Source: an uncultured Rhodanobacteraceae bacterium
Lineage (GTDB): Bacteria; Pseudomonadota; Gammaproteobacteria; Xanthomonadales; SZUA-5
Reading direction: 5' to 3'
DNA: 47,380 bases
NCBI GenBank assembly: GCA_937928755.1
Contig: CALEZI010000199.1
Coordinates: 1-47,380 of the forward strand
Shown here in pieces: positions 40,553 to 47,380 of this stretch. Every line of letters starts with the position of its first letter. Position 1 is the stretch's first letter. Position numbers and translations under genes: made by a program. The notes under the pieces were generated by a model. The model searched no databases. It was given only the letters and a program-made list of their open reading frames with translations, and had not been told where the DNA came from.

Positions 40553-40831
40553 TCACCCTCGGCGTTTGCTTCTTACGGGTTGCCGCTGACCTGCAGCGGG
40601 GAATGTGACTGTCGCTGCGCCTTTTCCTGCTCTTTCTTCGTCCAACGCAGCCTTGCCAGTCTGGTCCGCAATCCACCGCTCCAGATCGGCCTTGCGAAAG
40701 CGCCATGTCCCGCCGAGCTTGAACGCTGGGATCTGGCCGTTCGAAGCAAGGCGATAAACCGTTCGCTTCCCGGCCTTCAGGTACGCAGCCAGCTCTTCGA
40801 GTGTCAGTATTTCGCCTTCGATGATCGCCAT
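40553..40831 (-). CDS. Helix-turn-helix (excisionase-type) regulator
   Basis: A 92-residue protein whose first 55 residues form a MerR-like winged helix-turn-helix: LTLEELAAYLKAGKRTVYRL, then IPAFKLGGTWRFRKADLERW. It is followed by a basic tail ending KRRG. The ATG at 40831 gives the normal domain start; the longer upstream frame has no good signal. It is the first gene of the restriction operon and probably controls it, although small Xis-like proteins may also act in element excision. Confidence 0.85.
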   Translation of the reverse strand: MAIIEGEILTLEELAAYLKAGKRTVYRLASNGQIPAFKLGGTWRFRKADLERWIADQTGKAALDEERAGKGAATVTFPAAGQRQPVRSKRRG

Positions 40832-41088
40832 CGCCCTGCCTTGCCGACCGTGGAATCGGATTGCCAAGTTTAGCCAGAATAACCTTGGTATGGCGGCAAG
40901 CCACGTCGCTGTTGCTCCGTTTGGCACTCCCGCGTCTCACGCCTTGCGACGGACTCGCACCTCGTCACGCCATGTCAAGAGGGCCATGATCGCTACCCAC
41001 ACGGCGCGCGCTGTTCGCCCATCACAATGCGGCCCTCGTGCACGCGGCGCGCGCGCGTTTCATCCCCGGCACTTGGAGGAAGCCCCCA
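40832..41088. other. Divergent spacer between the R-M operon and the PIN operon
   Basis: A 257-bp region with no gene. CCAAG (40864-40868) and CTTGG (40884-40888) form a 5-bp dyad about 35 bp before the regulator start, a possible operator. No consensus promoter stands out. An AGGAAG box at about 41,077 belongs to the rightward gene. Confidence 0.4.
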
Positions 41089-41754
41089 ATGGTCACTCAC
41101 GCGCCAGCAAACATCGAAGCGTTCCAGGATCTGGCGATATGGCTCGACAGCCACACGCCAGGCGAGGTGCGGGATGCTCTGGCATCCCAGGCGACGTCTC
41201 CGTGGCGGCATGCACCCGAAAGGGAGCACCACGACTCGCTTCACATTGAGGCCGAGTACTTCGCCTTCGAACTGGAAGCGCAAGGCGATACGCCAAAGGT
41301 TGGCCTGGTGCTATGGAAGGATGAAGGGCAGTTGCGCGTCACGAATGTCGTTCCTGTCGACACAGGCCAGCTGAGCATCCGGCAATACAATCATGCGCTG
41401 CGGCTGTTCCACGAACGAGTCGCCAGCCCTGTGGCCTCGCGCCTTGGCCTGCGGATCGAAATCAGCAAGGATCGAGAGTCGTTGACGGACTGGATGTCAT
41501 CTGGCGCTGCCGATCTACTGCGCCGCTTTTCAGCCACAGCCAACAAGTCCACTGGATCCTCGCATCCGTCTGACCGAGCCCGCTGGATGGCATTTCTCAT
41601 CGCCGCCCACAAGGAACGCCTTCAGATTGCGGAAAAACTGAAGCGTTGGCTGATCGAAGTGGATCGGTGGCCGCAGGAACGAGCCATCGAGTTGGTGATC
41701 GAGTACGAGTTCGGCAGCGAGTTGTTGGTTCAGTACGATCAGCAGCGGGACTGA
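41089..41754 (+). CDS. Unrecognised 221-residue protein upstream of PIN nuclease
   Basis: A 221-residue protein beginning MVTHAPANIEAFQDLAIWLD. Residues 40-110 look like a beta-rich globular region (ADVPKVGLVLWKDEGQ-like strand pattern, VTNVVPVDTGQLSIRQYNHA). The C-terminus is helical (LKRWLIEVDRWPQERAIELV, EYEFGSELLVQYDQQRD). I do not recognise a family. The ATG at 41089 has an AGGAAG box. The PIN-domain gene starts 2 nt after its stop, so the two are probably coexpressed and functionally linked. Confidence 0.75.
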   Translation: MVTHAPANIEAFQDLAIWLDSHTPGEVRDALASQATSPWRHAPEREHHDSLHIEAEYFAFELEAQGDTPKVGLVLWKDEGQLRVTNVVPVDTGQLSIRQYNHALRLFHERVASPVASRLGLRIEISKDRESLTDWMSSGAADLLRRFSATANKSTGSSHPSDRARWMAFLIAAHKERLQIAEKLKRWLIEVDRWPQERAIELVIEYEFGSELLVQYDQQRD

Positions 41755-41756
41755 GC

Positions 41757-42488
41757 ATGGGGCCTGAAGCCACCGACGTGTCGCAGATCCTGGCGGCGGA
41801 CCTGCCTGTCCTGTGCCTCGACACATGCTCCATCCTCGACATCCTGCGCGATCCGACACGTGATACTGCCTCGTCCGTGGACTTGGCGGTGGCGCTCGAA
41901 TTGCTTACTCGCGTCGAGCAGCAGAATTCGCTGGTCGTTCTGGTCTGCGATCAGGTGCTCGTCGAGTTTGACGACCATATCGATGAAGTGGCGGACGAAT
42001 GCGGCAAGCAACTGCGCAAACTCGCCGACAAAGTTCGCGCCGTGGACGGGATCGCCAGCCAATTTGGGGCAAGCGAATCGGCGGCGACGGACCATTTCCA
42101 CGGCCATCCGGGCCGCGCACGCTCAGTGGCGGATCGATGGATGAACGCCGCTCAGCGTGTGCGGCAATCATCGGATGTCTCGCGCCGAGCCTACCTTCGC
42201 TCCATGCAGGGACGTGCGCCTGCACAGAAGGGCAAGAATTCGCTCAAGGACTGCACGGTAATCGAAACCTACCTCGAAGCGATTTGCTGCTTGCGCGAGC
42301 AGGGCTTTTCGCAAAGGGCGGTATTCTTGTCATCCAATGCGCATGACTACTGCGGCAGCAACCGTTGCCTGCATGGCGACTTGCAGGCGGACTTTGCTGG
42401 GCCGAAGTTGGACTTCGCCATCAGCTACGAAGTGGCACGTGGCAAGCTGGGGCTGCGACCGCTGAGATCGGCCACCACGGCCCTGTGA
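41757..42488 (+). CDS. PIN-domain nuclease-like protein, DUF4935-like
   Basis: A 243-residue protein. The N-terminal strand LPVLCLDTCSILDILRDP holds the first PIN-type aspartate, and LVCDQVLVEFDDHIDEV supplies the second acid. The C-terminal part has KDCTVIETYLEAI and FLSSNAHDYCG, giving the third and fourth acids of a PIN metal site. PIN domains are Mg-dependent RNases in toxins and rRNA/tRNA enzymes. The layout resembles the DUF4935 group as I recall it. It is probably a toxin-like effector acting with the preceding gene. ATG 41757 is chosen 2 nt after the upstream stop. Confidence 0.82.
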   Translation: MGPEATDVSQILAADLPVLCLDTCSILDILRDPTRDTASSVDLAVALELLTRVEQQNSLVVLVCDQVLVEFDDHIDEVADECGKQLRKLADKVRAVDGIASQFGASESAATDHFHGHPGRARSVADRWMNAAQRVRQSSDVSRRAYLRSMQGRAPAQKGKNSLKDCTVIETYLEAICCLREQGFSQRAVFLSSNAHDYCGSNRCLHGDLQADFAGPKLDFAISYEVARGKLGLRPLRSATTAL

Positions 42489-42565
42489 ATTGGTTTGCCA
42501 TCAACCAACTGCATGGCTACCCAAGAACGCGGGGGATTCTTGCAAGTCGCGGTTTAGTGAATTGG

Positions 42566-43735
42566 TTAGCCGCTTTGTCGACTTTTCAAGAACCGGCGCG
42601 TGGCGTCGCTGCGGGTGATCCGATGGGCGGTGAACGGGCGCGAATCCAATGAGTCGACAAACTCGACGAGCTGGCGGCGCATCAGATAGCTCGCCGCCGG
42701 GTTCAGCCTGCGGGCGGGCCAGTCCAGTCGACCCGCGATAGCGGACATCGCCGCCGGGAAGTCAGGCGAGTTGACCATCGCCGCCGCCAGCAAAACGGCA
42801 TCTTCCGATGGATTCCACGGCTTCCAGTGCTGATCGAACTCGGCGAACAGGTAGCGTTCCGGCCGAACGCTCCCGAATCGCTCCTTTACGAGGTCCCGCA
42901 GTTCATGGATCGCGTCGTCCATGTCCTCGGAGGTGAGGCCCGACTTCTCACGGAGCTCGGCCACCGAGAACTGCGGGTCGAAGCTGTCGCCATGTTCGGA
43001 TGCTTCCACGAACACGCGCGCCACAGCGTTCGCGGCGGCGGAGTATCCGGTCGATGCAGAGCTTCTGACCGCGTCCGGCGCCTGACCGAGCGGCGGCTTG
43101 TCGGTGATGCCGTGGATGTCGTTGATGATTTGCTGAATGTCGCTGGCGTCTGCACTGATCGTGGGCGAGCGCAAGCCTTGAAGCAGCGGCGGCAGCGAGG
43201 AAGGCTCAATTCCGAGTCGCAAGGGAATCAGCCTGCACTGATTGTTCAGCTTTCGCACGAAGGCGGCGTCCAGTTCGGCGTTCACCCAAGGCTTCTGGAT
43301 GGAAGTCGCCGTCAAGAGCACCACGAAGTGCGTGCAGTCGCCCAAGCCTTGGTCGATCTTCTGGCGCAGGCTGTCGCCAGCCCGAATTTCCCATTGATCC
43401 CACCACGTTTCGATACCCTGCGCCATCAAGGCTTCGGCGATCTGCTTGGCCAAAGCCTGATCCGCCGTCGTGTAGCTCAGGAATACCTTGCGTCTGACCG
43501 ATGCGGCTTCCTCGAACGACACGCCGTCGGCCTCCACGCCCAGCCTTTCCTTTACGAGCGCAAGCAGTTCCGGCGAGCCTTCGACCTGAACGCTAAGGTC
43601 GCCCAGCGCGTCGCCCCTGACGATCACCGTCGGGAATTCGCCGGTTTCTGGGTGTCGAATTGATCCGATCTTCTCGTGGAAGTCATTCTTGATCTGCGCG
43701 ATGGCTTCGCTCACCAGCGCTTTTCCCAGGTCCAT
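42566..43735 (-). CDS. TIR-domain protein
   Basis: A 389-residue protein. Residues 82-200 are a TIR domain: KVFLSYTTADQALAKQIAEA, ETWWDQWEIRAGDSL, and QKPWVNAELDAAFVRKL with the probable catalytic Glu154 in WVNAE. Bacterial TIR domains commonly cleave NAD+ or make cyclic nucleotide signals in antiphage defence. Residues 1-80 are a small alpha/beta domain and 230-389 a helical/winged-helix-like region, both unrecognised; these may sense the trigger or contact a partner. It is transcribed leftward against the PIN pair, with a 77-nt spacer. Confidence 0.9.
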   Translation of the reverse strand: MDLGKALVSEAIAQIKNDFHEKIGSIRHPETGEFPTVIVRGDALGDLSVQVEGSPELLALVKERLGVEADGVSFEEAASVRRKVFLSYTTADQALAKQIAEALMAQGIETWWDQWEIRAGDSLRQKIDQGLGDCTHFVVLLTATSIQKPWVNAELDAAFVRKLNNQCRLIPLRLGIEPSSLPPLLQGLRSPTISADASDIQQIINDIHGITDKPPLGQAPDAVRSSASTGYSAAANAVARVFVEASEHGDSFDPQFSVAELREKSGLTSEDMDDAIHELRDLVKERFGSVRPERYLFAEFDQHWKPWNPSEDAVLLAAAMVNSPDFPAAMSAIAGRLDWPARRLNPAASYLMRRQLVEFVDSLDSRPFTAHRITRSDATRRFLKSRQSG

Positions 43736-43852
43736 GCTCGCCTCGTTCTAAGCGTTCCGGCTAAGTTAGGTGGCCCGCGGCGTGAAGTACACACGATCCG
43801 CCTGTTGGCTGCCATCGATGCGCCGAGGCCTGACTATGCTCCCTCGGCATGC

Positions 43853-44281
43853 TCATCGCGGATGTCCGCTGTGGGTATGCCGGTGCAAGGACGCAATCAG
43901 AGGGCAAGTCACCTTGTCCCGGCTCGAACTGCACGCTTTTACCAGTTGGGACAGAGCTGATTCCATGCGCTGGAGGTCGGTTAGTCGCAAGCGCACGTCT
44001 GCCAAGCGAGCTGCTGCAAGGTCGGCGGCTTCATGGCAATGCGTCCCGTCCTCCAGCTTGAGCAACTGCGCAACCTCGTCCAGATTGAACCCCAGTCGCT
44101 GTGCGGACTTTACGAACTTCACCCGCTCCACGTCCGCCGGCCCATAACGGCGGATCCCGCCGTTAGGTCGATCCGGCTCCGACAGCAGACCCTTGCGCTG
44201 ATAGAACCGGATGGTCTCCACGTTGACTCCGGCGGCCTTGGCGAAGGTTCCGATGGTCAGGGTTTCCGGGATGTTCGTCAT
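43853..44281 (-). CDS. merR: Mercury-responsive regulator MerR
   Basis: A 142-residue MerR-family regulator. The N-terminal winged helix-turn-helix (IGTFAKAAGVNVETIRFYQR) is followed by a dimer helix and the three mercury-binding cysteines Cys82, Cys117 and Cys126 (THCHEA; KACSSSRDKVTCPL), which sit at the same residue numbers as in the known mercury MerR proteins. It binds the merO dyad between merR and merT, repressing without Hg(II) and twisting the DNA to activate with it. It is divergent from merTPA. Confidence 0.95.
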   Translation of the reverse strand: MTNIPETLTIGTFAKAAGVNVETIRFYQRKGLLSEPDRPNGGIRRYGPADVERVKFVKSAQRLGFNLDEVAQLLKLEDGTHCHEAADLAAARLADVRLRLTDLQRMESALSQLVKACSSSRDKVTCPLIASLHRHTHSGHPR

Positions 44282-44286
44282 ATCGC

Positions 44287-44317
44287 TTGACTCCGTACTT
44301 GACTACGGGAGTAACGT
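44287..44317 (+). promoter_or_regulatory. mer operator/promoter
   Basis: The -35 box TTGACT (44287-44292) and -10 box TAACGT (44312-44317) are separated by 19 bp, longer than the usual 17, which is the mark of MerR-controlled promoters. The spacer carries the operator dyad CCGTAC...(C)TACGG between the two boxes. This drives merTPA; merR is divergent. Confidence 0.88.
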
Positions 44318-44352
44318 TAGCTCATCACGCGAAGTCCCGGAAGGAGAGTCCA

Positions 44353-44703
44353 ATGGCAGATCTCAGCAACGGCCGCGGCGCACTGGCTGCCGGCGGCATC
44401 GCCGCCATCCTCGCCTCGACCTGCTGCCTCGGCCCACTGGTGCTGGTCACGCTGGGCTTCTCCGGGGCTTGGATTGGCAACCTGACCGCGCTGGAACCAT
44501 ACCGACCAATCTTCATTGGCGTGGCGCTAGTGGCGCTGTACTTCGCTTGGCGTCGCATTTTCCGTTCGACCGGCACATGCGCGCCGGACGACGTCTGCGC
44601 CGCGCCCCAGGTGCGGACGGCCTACAAGGTGATCTTCTGGATTGTCGCAGGTCTGGTGCTGATGGCCCTTGTATTCCCCTACCTCATGCCCCTGTTCTAC
44701 TGA
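44353..44703 (+). CDS. merT: Mercuric transport protein MerT
   Basis: A 116-residue inner-membrane Hg(II) uptake protein with three transmembrane segments. The vicinal pair Cys-Cys in STCCLGPLVLVTLGF (first helix) and a second pair CAPDDVC in the loop take mercury from MerP to MerA. ATG 44353 follows AAGGAGAG at a normal distance; the upstream in-frame start would extend into the operator. It is the first gene of the operon. Confidence 0.95.
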   Translation: MADLSNGRGALAAGGIAAILASTCCLGPLVLVTLGFSGAWIGNLTALEPYRPIFIGVALVALYFAWRRIFRSTGTCAPDDVCAAPQVRTAYKVIFWIVAGLVLMALVFPYLMPLFY

Positions 44704-44715
44704 AAGGACATCGCT

Positions 44716-44994
44716 ATGAAGAAACTCGTCGCATTGCTCACTCTGATCGTTGCCCTGAGCGCGCCCGCCTGGGCCGCCACCAAAACCGTCACGCTGTCGC
44801 TCCCGAGCATGACGTGCGCCACCTGTCCGATCACAGTCAAGGTGGCGTTGTCGAAGGTCGAAGGCGTCATCGACGCCGAGGTGACCTGGGAGCCCAAAGA
44901 GGCTGTGGTCACCTACGACGACACCAAAACCACGCAGGCCGCCCTGACCCAGGCCACTGCAAACGCTGGCTATCCGTCCATTGTCAAGGAATGA
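44716..44994 (+). CDS. merP: Periplasmic mercury-binding protein MerP
   Basis: A 92-residue protein with a cleavable signal peptide (KKLVALLTLIVALSAPAWAA) and a heavy-metal-associated domain. The Hg-binding motif is SMTCATC in the mature part. It collects Hg(II) in the periplasm and hands it to MerT. The gene is 12 nt after merT with an AAGGA box. Confidence 0.95.
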   Translation: MKKLVALLTLIVALSAPAWAATKTVTLSLPSMTCATCPITVKVALSKVEGVIDAEVTWEPKEAVVTYDDTKTTQAALTQATANAGYPSIVKE

Positions 44995-45004
44995 GCACAC
45001 GCTC

Positions 45005-46699
45005 ATGACCGAGATCCTCAGGCTGCACATCGACGGTATGACCTGCGAGTCATGCGCCGGGCACGTCAAGCAAGCGTTGGAAACCGTGCTCGGTGTGCGC
45101 TCGGCCTCGGTGTCCTATCCGCGGCGCCAGGCTGATATCGAGGCCAATGTAAATTCGGCCATAAACGTGACCTCGCTGTTCGCGGCGGTGTCCGCACTCG
45201 GCTACCGAGCGCAGCTTGTAGATGGGACAGGGCAGCCCGGCGAGCTGCTGGACAAAGCACAAGATCAACTGGTTCGCGAACCAGTGCGCGGGAACGATGA
45301 GGCTGCTCTACACGTGGCCGTTATCGGCAGTGGCGGCGCGGCGATGGCAGCGGCGTTGAAGACTGTCGAGCAAGGTGCGCGGGTGACGCTGATTGAGCGC
45401 GGCGTCATCGGCGGCACCTGCGTCAATGTCGGCTGCGTGCCGTCCAAGATCATGATCCGCGCTGCCCACATTGCTCGTCTGCGGCGCGTGAGCCCGTTCG
45501 ATGGCGGCATTGCCGCCGTCTCGCCGAAGATCCAGCGCGAGCGCTTGTTGGCTCAGCAGCAGGGGCGCGTCGATGAACTGCGCCATGCCAAGTACGAAGG
45601 CATCCTGGCGAGCACCCCGGCCATCACCGTGCTGCGCGGCGACGCCCGGTTCAAGGACGCGAACACGCTTCTCGTGGCGACCGATGCTGACGAACTGCGC
45701 ACGGTGAGTTTCGAGCGGTGCCTCATCGCCACCGGTTCCAGTCCTGCGATTCCACCGATCCCAGGCTTGAAGGACACGCCCTTCTGGACGTCGACCGAAG
45801 CGCTGGCTTGCGACACAATCCCCGAACGATTGGCCGTGATCGGCTCGTCGGTCGTGGCCGTCGAACTTTCGCAGGCCTTCGCCCGGCTTGGCAGCCGGGT
45901 CACGATCCTGTCGCGCAGCACGCTGCTTTTCCGAGAAGATCCCGCCATCGGCGAAGCTGTCACGGCCGCGTTCCGCGACGAAAGCATCGATGTGCTGGAT
46001 CACACGCAGGCCAGCCGAGTCGACTTTGCGGACGGGGAGTTCGTGCTCACCACAATACACGGCGAACTGCGTGCCGACCGGCTGTTGGTCGCCACCGGCC
46101 GCACTCCGAACACCCGAACCCTCAACCTCGAAGCGGCCGGTGTGGCCGTCAATGCACGGGGCGCCATCAACATCGACCAAGCGATGCGCACGGCCGTGTC
46201 GCACATCTATGCCGCTGGCGACTGTACCGACCAACCGCAGTTCGTCTACGTTGCGGCGGCGGCCGGAACTCGCGCCGCCATCAACATGACCGGCGGCAAT
46301 GCGGCGTTGGACCTGACGGCTCTGCCGGTGGTGGTGTTCACCGATCCGCAGGTCGCCGCCGTGGGCTACAGCGAAGCAGATGCGCACCTCGACGGCATCG
46401 AAACCGATACCCGCACGCTGACGCTCGACAACGTGCCTCGAGCCTTGGCCAACTTCGATACGCGTGGCTTCATCAAGCTGGTCGCGGAGGCAGGCTCCGG
46501 CCGACTGATCGGTGTGCAGGCAGTGGCCCCCGAGGCGGGTGAGCTGATTCAAACGGCCGCGATCGCCATTCGGGCACGAATGACGGTACACGAATTGGCC
46601 GACCAGTTGTTCCCCTACCTCACGATGGTCGAGGGGCTGAAGCTCGCGGCACAGACCTTCACCAAGGATGTGAAGCAGCTGTCTTGCTGCGCGGGGTAA
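45005..46699 (+). CDS. merA: Mercuric reductase MerA
   Basis: A 564-residue cytoplasmic flavoenzyme reducing Hg(II) to Hg(0) with NADPH. An N-terminal metal-binding domain has GMTCESC (Cys14, Cys17). The FAD/NAD part has VIGSGGAAMA (107-116), the redox-active Cys139-Cys144 in GGTCVNVGCVPSK, and the C-terminal Cys pair in LSCCAG. ATG 45005 gives the normal N-terminus; no strong Shine-Dalgarno is seen, so coupling to merP is likely. No merB, merC, merD or merE is found downstream, so this is a minimal merRTPA set without organomercurial lyase. Confidence 0.97.
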   Translation: MTEILRLHIDGMTCESCAGHVKQALETVLGVRSASVSYPRRQADIEANVNSAINVTSLFAAVSALGYRAQLVDGTGQPGELLDKAQDQLVREPVRGNDEAALHVAVIGSGGAAMAAALKTVEQGARVTLIERGVIGGTCVNVGCVPSKIMIRAAHIARLRRVSPFDGGIAAVSPKIQRERLLAQQQGRVDELRHAKYEGILASTPAITVLRGDARFKDANTLLVATDADELRTVSFERCLIATGSSPAIPPIPGLKDTPFWTSTEALACDTIPERLAVIGSSVVAVELSQAFARLGSRVTILSRSTLLFREDPAIGEAVTAAFRDESIDVLDHTQASRVDFADGEFVLTTIHGELRADRLLVATGRTPNTRTLNLEAAGVAVNARGAINIDQAMRTAVSHIYAAGDCTDQPQFVYVAAAAGTRAAINMTGGNAALDLTALPVVVFTDPQVAAVGYSEADAHLDGIETDTRTLTLDNVPRALANFDTRGFIKLVAEAGSGRLIGVQAVAPEAGELIQTAAIAIRARMTVHELADQLFPYLTMVEGLKLAAQTFTKDVKQLSCCAG

Positions 46700-47013
46700 C
46701 GACCTGTCGGGCGTTCAGACCCAAACATCGCCACAATTTGACCCCAGATTGCCAACCACGTCTGCCGTCCAACTCGCACTCTTGAACCAAGCGTAAGTGC
46801 TTGATCCTTATCGTATGGATAACTTCATCGCTTGGTTCTTGGCTCTCTCGGGACCAGGGGGACAGAGAGTACGGACGGGTAGAGAGCACTTTTCGGGCTT
46901 TTGGGCCCGCGACGGCGAGAAGCCAGGTCCACGCACTGACCCGCAGGAACCCGCAGCCGTGCGCAGTGGTTGCGCTTTTGGGCTGGCGGGGAGAGTCGGT
47001 TGGAACCGAGAGT
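46700..47013. other. Gene-free spacer between merA and tRNA
   Basis: A 314-bp stretch without a supportable gene. Short frames reading into the tRNA are shadows. It holds a nested inverted repeat (46784-46838) and a weak stem CGGGC-ttttgg-GCCCG near 46,900, without a T tract. No terminator or promoter is clear. Confidence 0.6.
46784..46838. repeat. Nested inverted repeat, possible recombination site
   Basis: GAACCAAGCG (46784-46793) and CGCTTGGTTC (46829-46838) are perfect 10-bp arms around a 35-bp centre that contains the smaller dyad TTATC-gtatg-GATAA. It lies about 180 bp from the tRNA 3' end. It could be an integrase arm site, a recombination site or a remnant; there is no direct evidence. 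Confidence 0.5.
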
Positions 47014-47089
47014 TGGTGGGCCCACCAGGATTCGAACCTGGAACCAAGAGATTATGAGTCTCCTGCTCTAACCGTTGAGCTATAGGCCC
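47014..47089 (-). tRNA. tRNA-Ile2 (anticodon CAU), likely element attachment site
   Basis: On the minus strand the acceptor stem GGGCCTA pairs with TGGGCCC, and the CCA end is encoded. The D arm, TTCGAAT T-loop and anticodon loop CTCATAA (anticodon CAT) are all present. The anticodon arm GGAGA-CTCATAA-TCTCT and flanking AGCAGG resemble the minor isoleucine tRNA, whose CAU is modified to lysidine, rather than elongator Met. Its 3' end points toward the accessory island, the usual orientation for integrase attachment in tRNA genes. Confidence 0.9.
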
Positions 47090-47171
47090 TTCTTGAATCA
47101 GTCTTCATCTGGGCACCGTGTTCCGACGGGGCCGGAAATCGGGCGTGTCATGCTAGCTTAGCTGGGAGCGT

Positions 47172-47235
47172 GATGCCGAGGGCTGGCGCTCTGCACCATG
47201 GACGGTTCTGAAACCCCGTATCATCTCCAACAACG
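47172..47235. repeat. Direct repeat unit 1, upstream of tRNA fragment
   Basis: A 64-bp unit starting GATGCCGAG and ending CAACAACG, repeated with one base missing at 47318-47380. The offset is 145-146 bp. In unit 1 it is followed by the 5' part of an Arg-like tRNA, so it is probably the tRNA leader and promoter. Confidence 0.85.
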
Positions 47236-47253
47236 CGCCCGTAGCTCAGCTGG
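47235..47253 (+). pseudogene. 5' fragment of tRNA-Arg-like gene
   Basis: GCGCCCGTAGCTCAGCTGG equals the acceptor 5' strand and D-arm start of a bacterial tRNA-Arg, but the sequence then departs into hairpins with no anticodon arm. The second copy of the leader ends exactly at base 47380, the first base of the next copy, so an intact tRNA probably begins just past the window. Confidence 0.7.
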
Positions 47254-47263
47254 GTGAAAGGCG

Positions 47264-47295
47264 GTCCGCGCAGCGGACGCGAGGCATCGCCTCGC
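47264..47295. repeat. Two back-to-back perfect hairpins
   Basis: GTCCGC-GCA-GCGGAC (47264-47278) followed directly by GCGAGGC-ATC-GCCTCGC (47279-47295). Twin tight hairpins with 3-base loops resemble REP-like elements. They sit where the tRNA fragment is broken. Confidence 0.75.
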
Positions 47296-47317
47296 GAGCC
47301 TTGAACGCCTAGGCATG

Positions 47318-47380
47318 GATGCCGAGGCTGGCGCTCTGCACCATGGACGGTTCTGAAACCCCGTATCATCTCCAACAACG
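47318..47380. repeat. Direct repeat unit 2, reaching window end
   Basis: A 63-bp copy of 47172-47235, identical except for one missing G. It ends at the window edge, where the first unit runs into the tRNA 5' end. Confidence 0.85.

Noticed and set aside
46803..46830. Similarity of ATAACTTC to part of loxP
   Set aside because: Only one half-site-like octamer with no partner arm at the correct spacing.
46797..47085. Short proteins reading into the tRNA
   Set aside because: They are translations of the tRNA gene and its flank, a common false call.
1..47380. CRISPR array or rRNA genes
   Set aside because: No regularly spaced identical repeats and no rRNA sequence seen.

Overview
The window is about 65% GC bacterial DNA and holds most of a lambda-like siphovirus prophage (1 to about 30,980), followed by about 16 kb of accessory genes (31,010-46,699) and a chromosomal tRNA end (47,014-47,380). 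The GC content, the gammaproteobacterial-type merRTPA operon and the tRNA genes fit a high-GC gammaproteobacterium. Xanthomonadales is possible, but that is only an impression. No integrase, CRISPR array or rRNA gene is visible, and the left end of the prophage lies outside the window.

Region 1 (3-4873): two tandem ParB-domain DNA methyltransferases on + meet a leftward cluster of seven small phage genes on -. One of these is split by an in-frame TGA. A bipartite ~32-bp repeat lies about 35-45 nt upstream of the start codon of five of these genes.

Region 2 (4986-30,977, +): the late operon follows lambda order. It has small and large terminase, two inserted fibre-like genes, gpW, portal, protease with a nested scaffold start, decoration protein, capsid E, connectors, tail tube, G/T chaperones joined by a probable -1 frameshift, tape measure, tail tip proteins, a terminator, then membrane protein, holin, SAR endolysin and Rz/Rz1. 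A leftward DUF4160/DUF2442-HTH pair with its own palindromic operator is inserted before the tape measure gene.

Region 3 (31,010-43,735): a defence block. A leftward six-gene operon encodes a HTH regulator, type III Res and Mod, two coupled proteins I do not recognise, and a RelE-like/UvrD helicase fusion. Next to it are a rightward pair (an unknown protein plus a PIN-type nuclease) and a leftward TIR-domain protein. The six-gene operon is the best candidate for an incompletely described system: an ordinary type III restriction-modification core with three co-directional extra genes at near-zero spacing.

Region 4 (43,853-47,380): a minimal mercury-resistance operon (merR divergent from merTPA, with the classic 19-bp-spaced promoter), a gene-free stretch with a nested inverted repeat, a CAU-anticodon tRNA of the Ile2 type whose 3' end faces the island and so is the likely attachment site, and a duplicated promoter/5' fragment of an Arg-like tRNA carrying two back-to-back hairpins.
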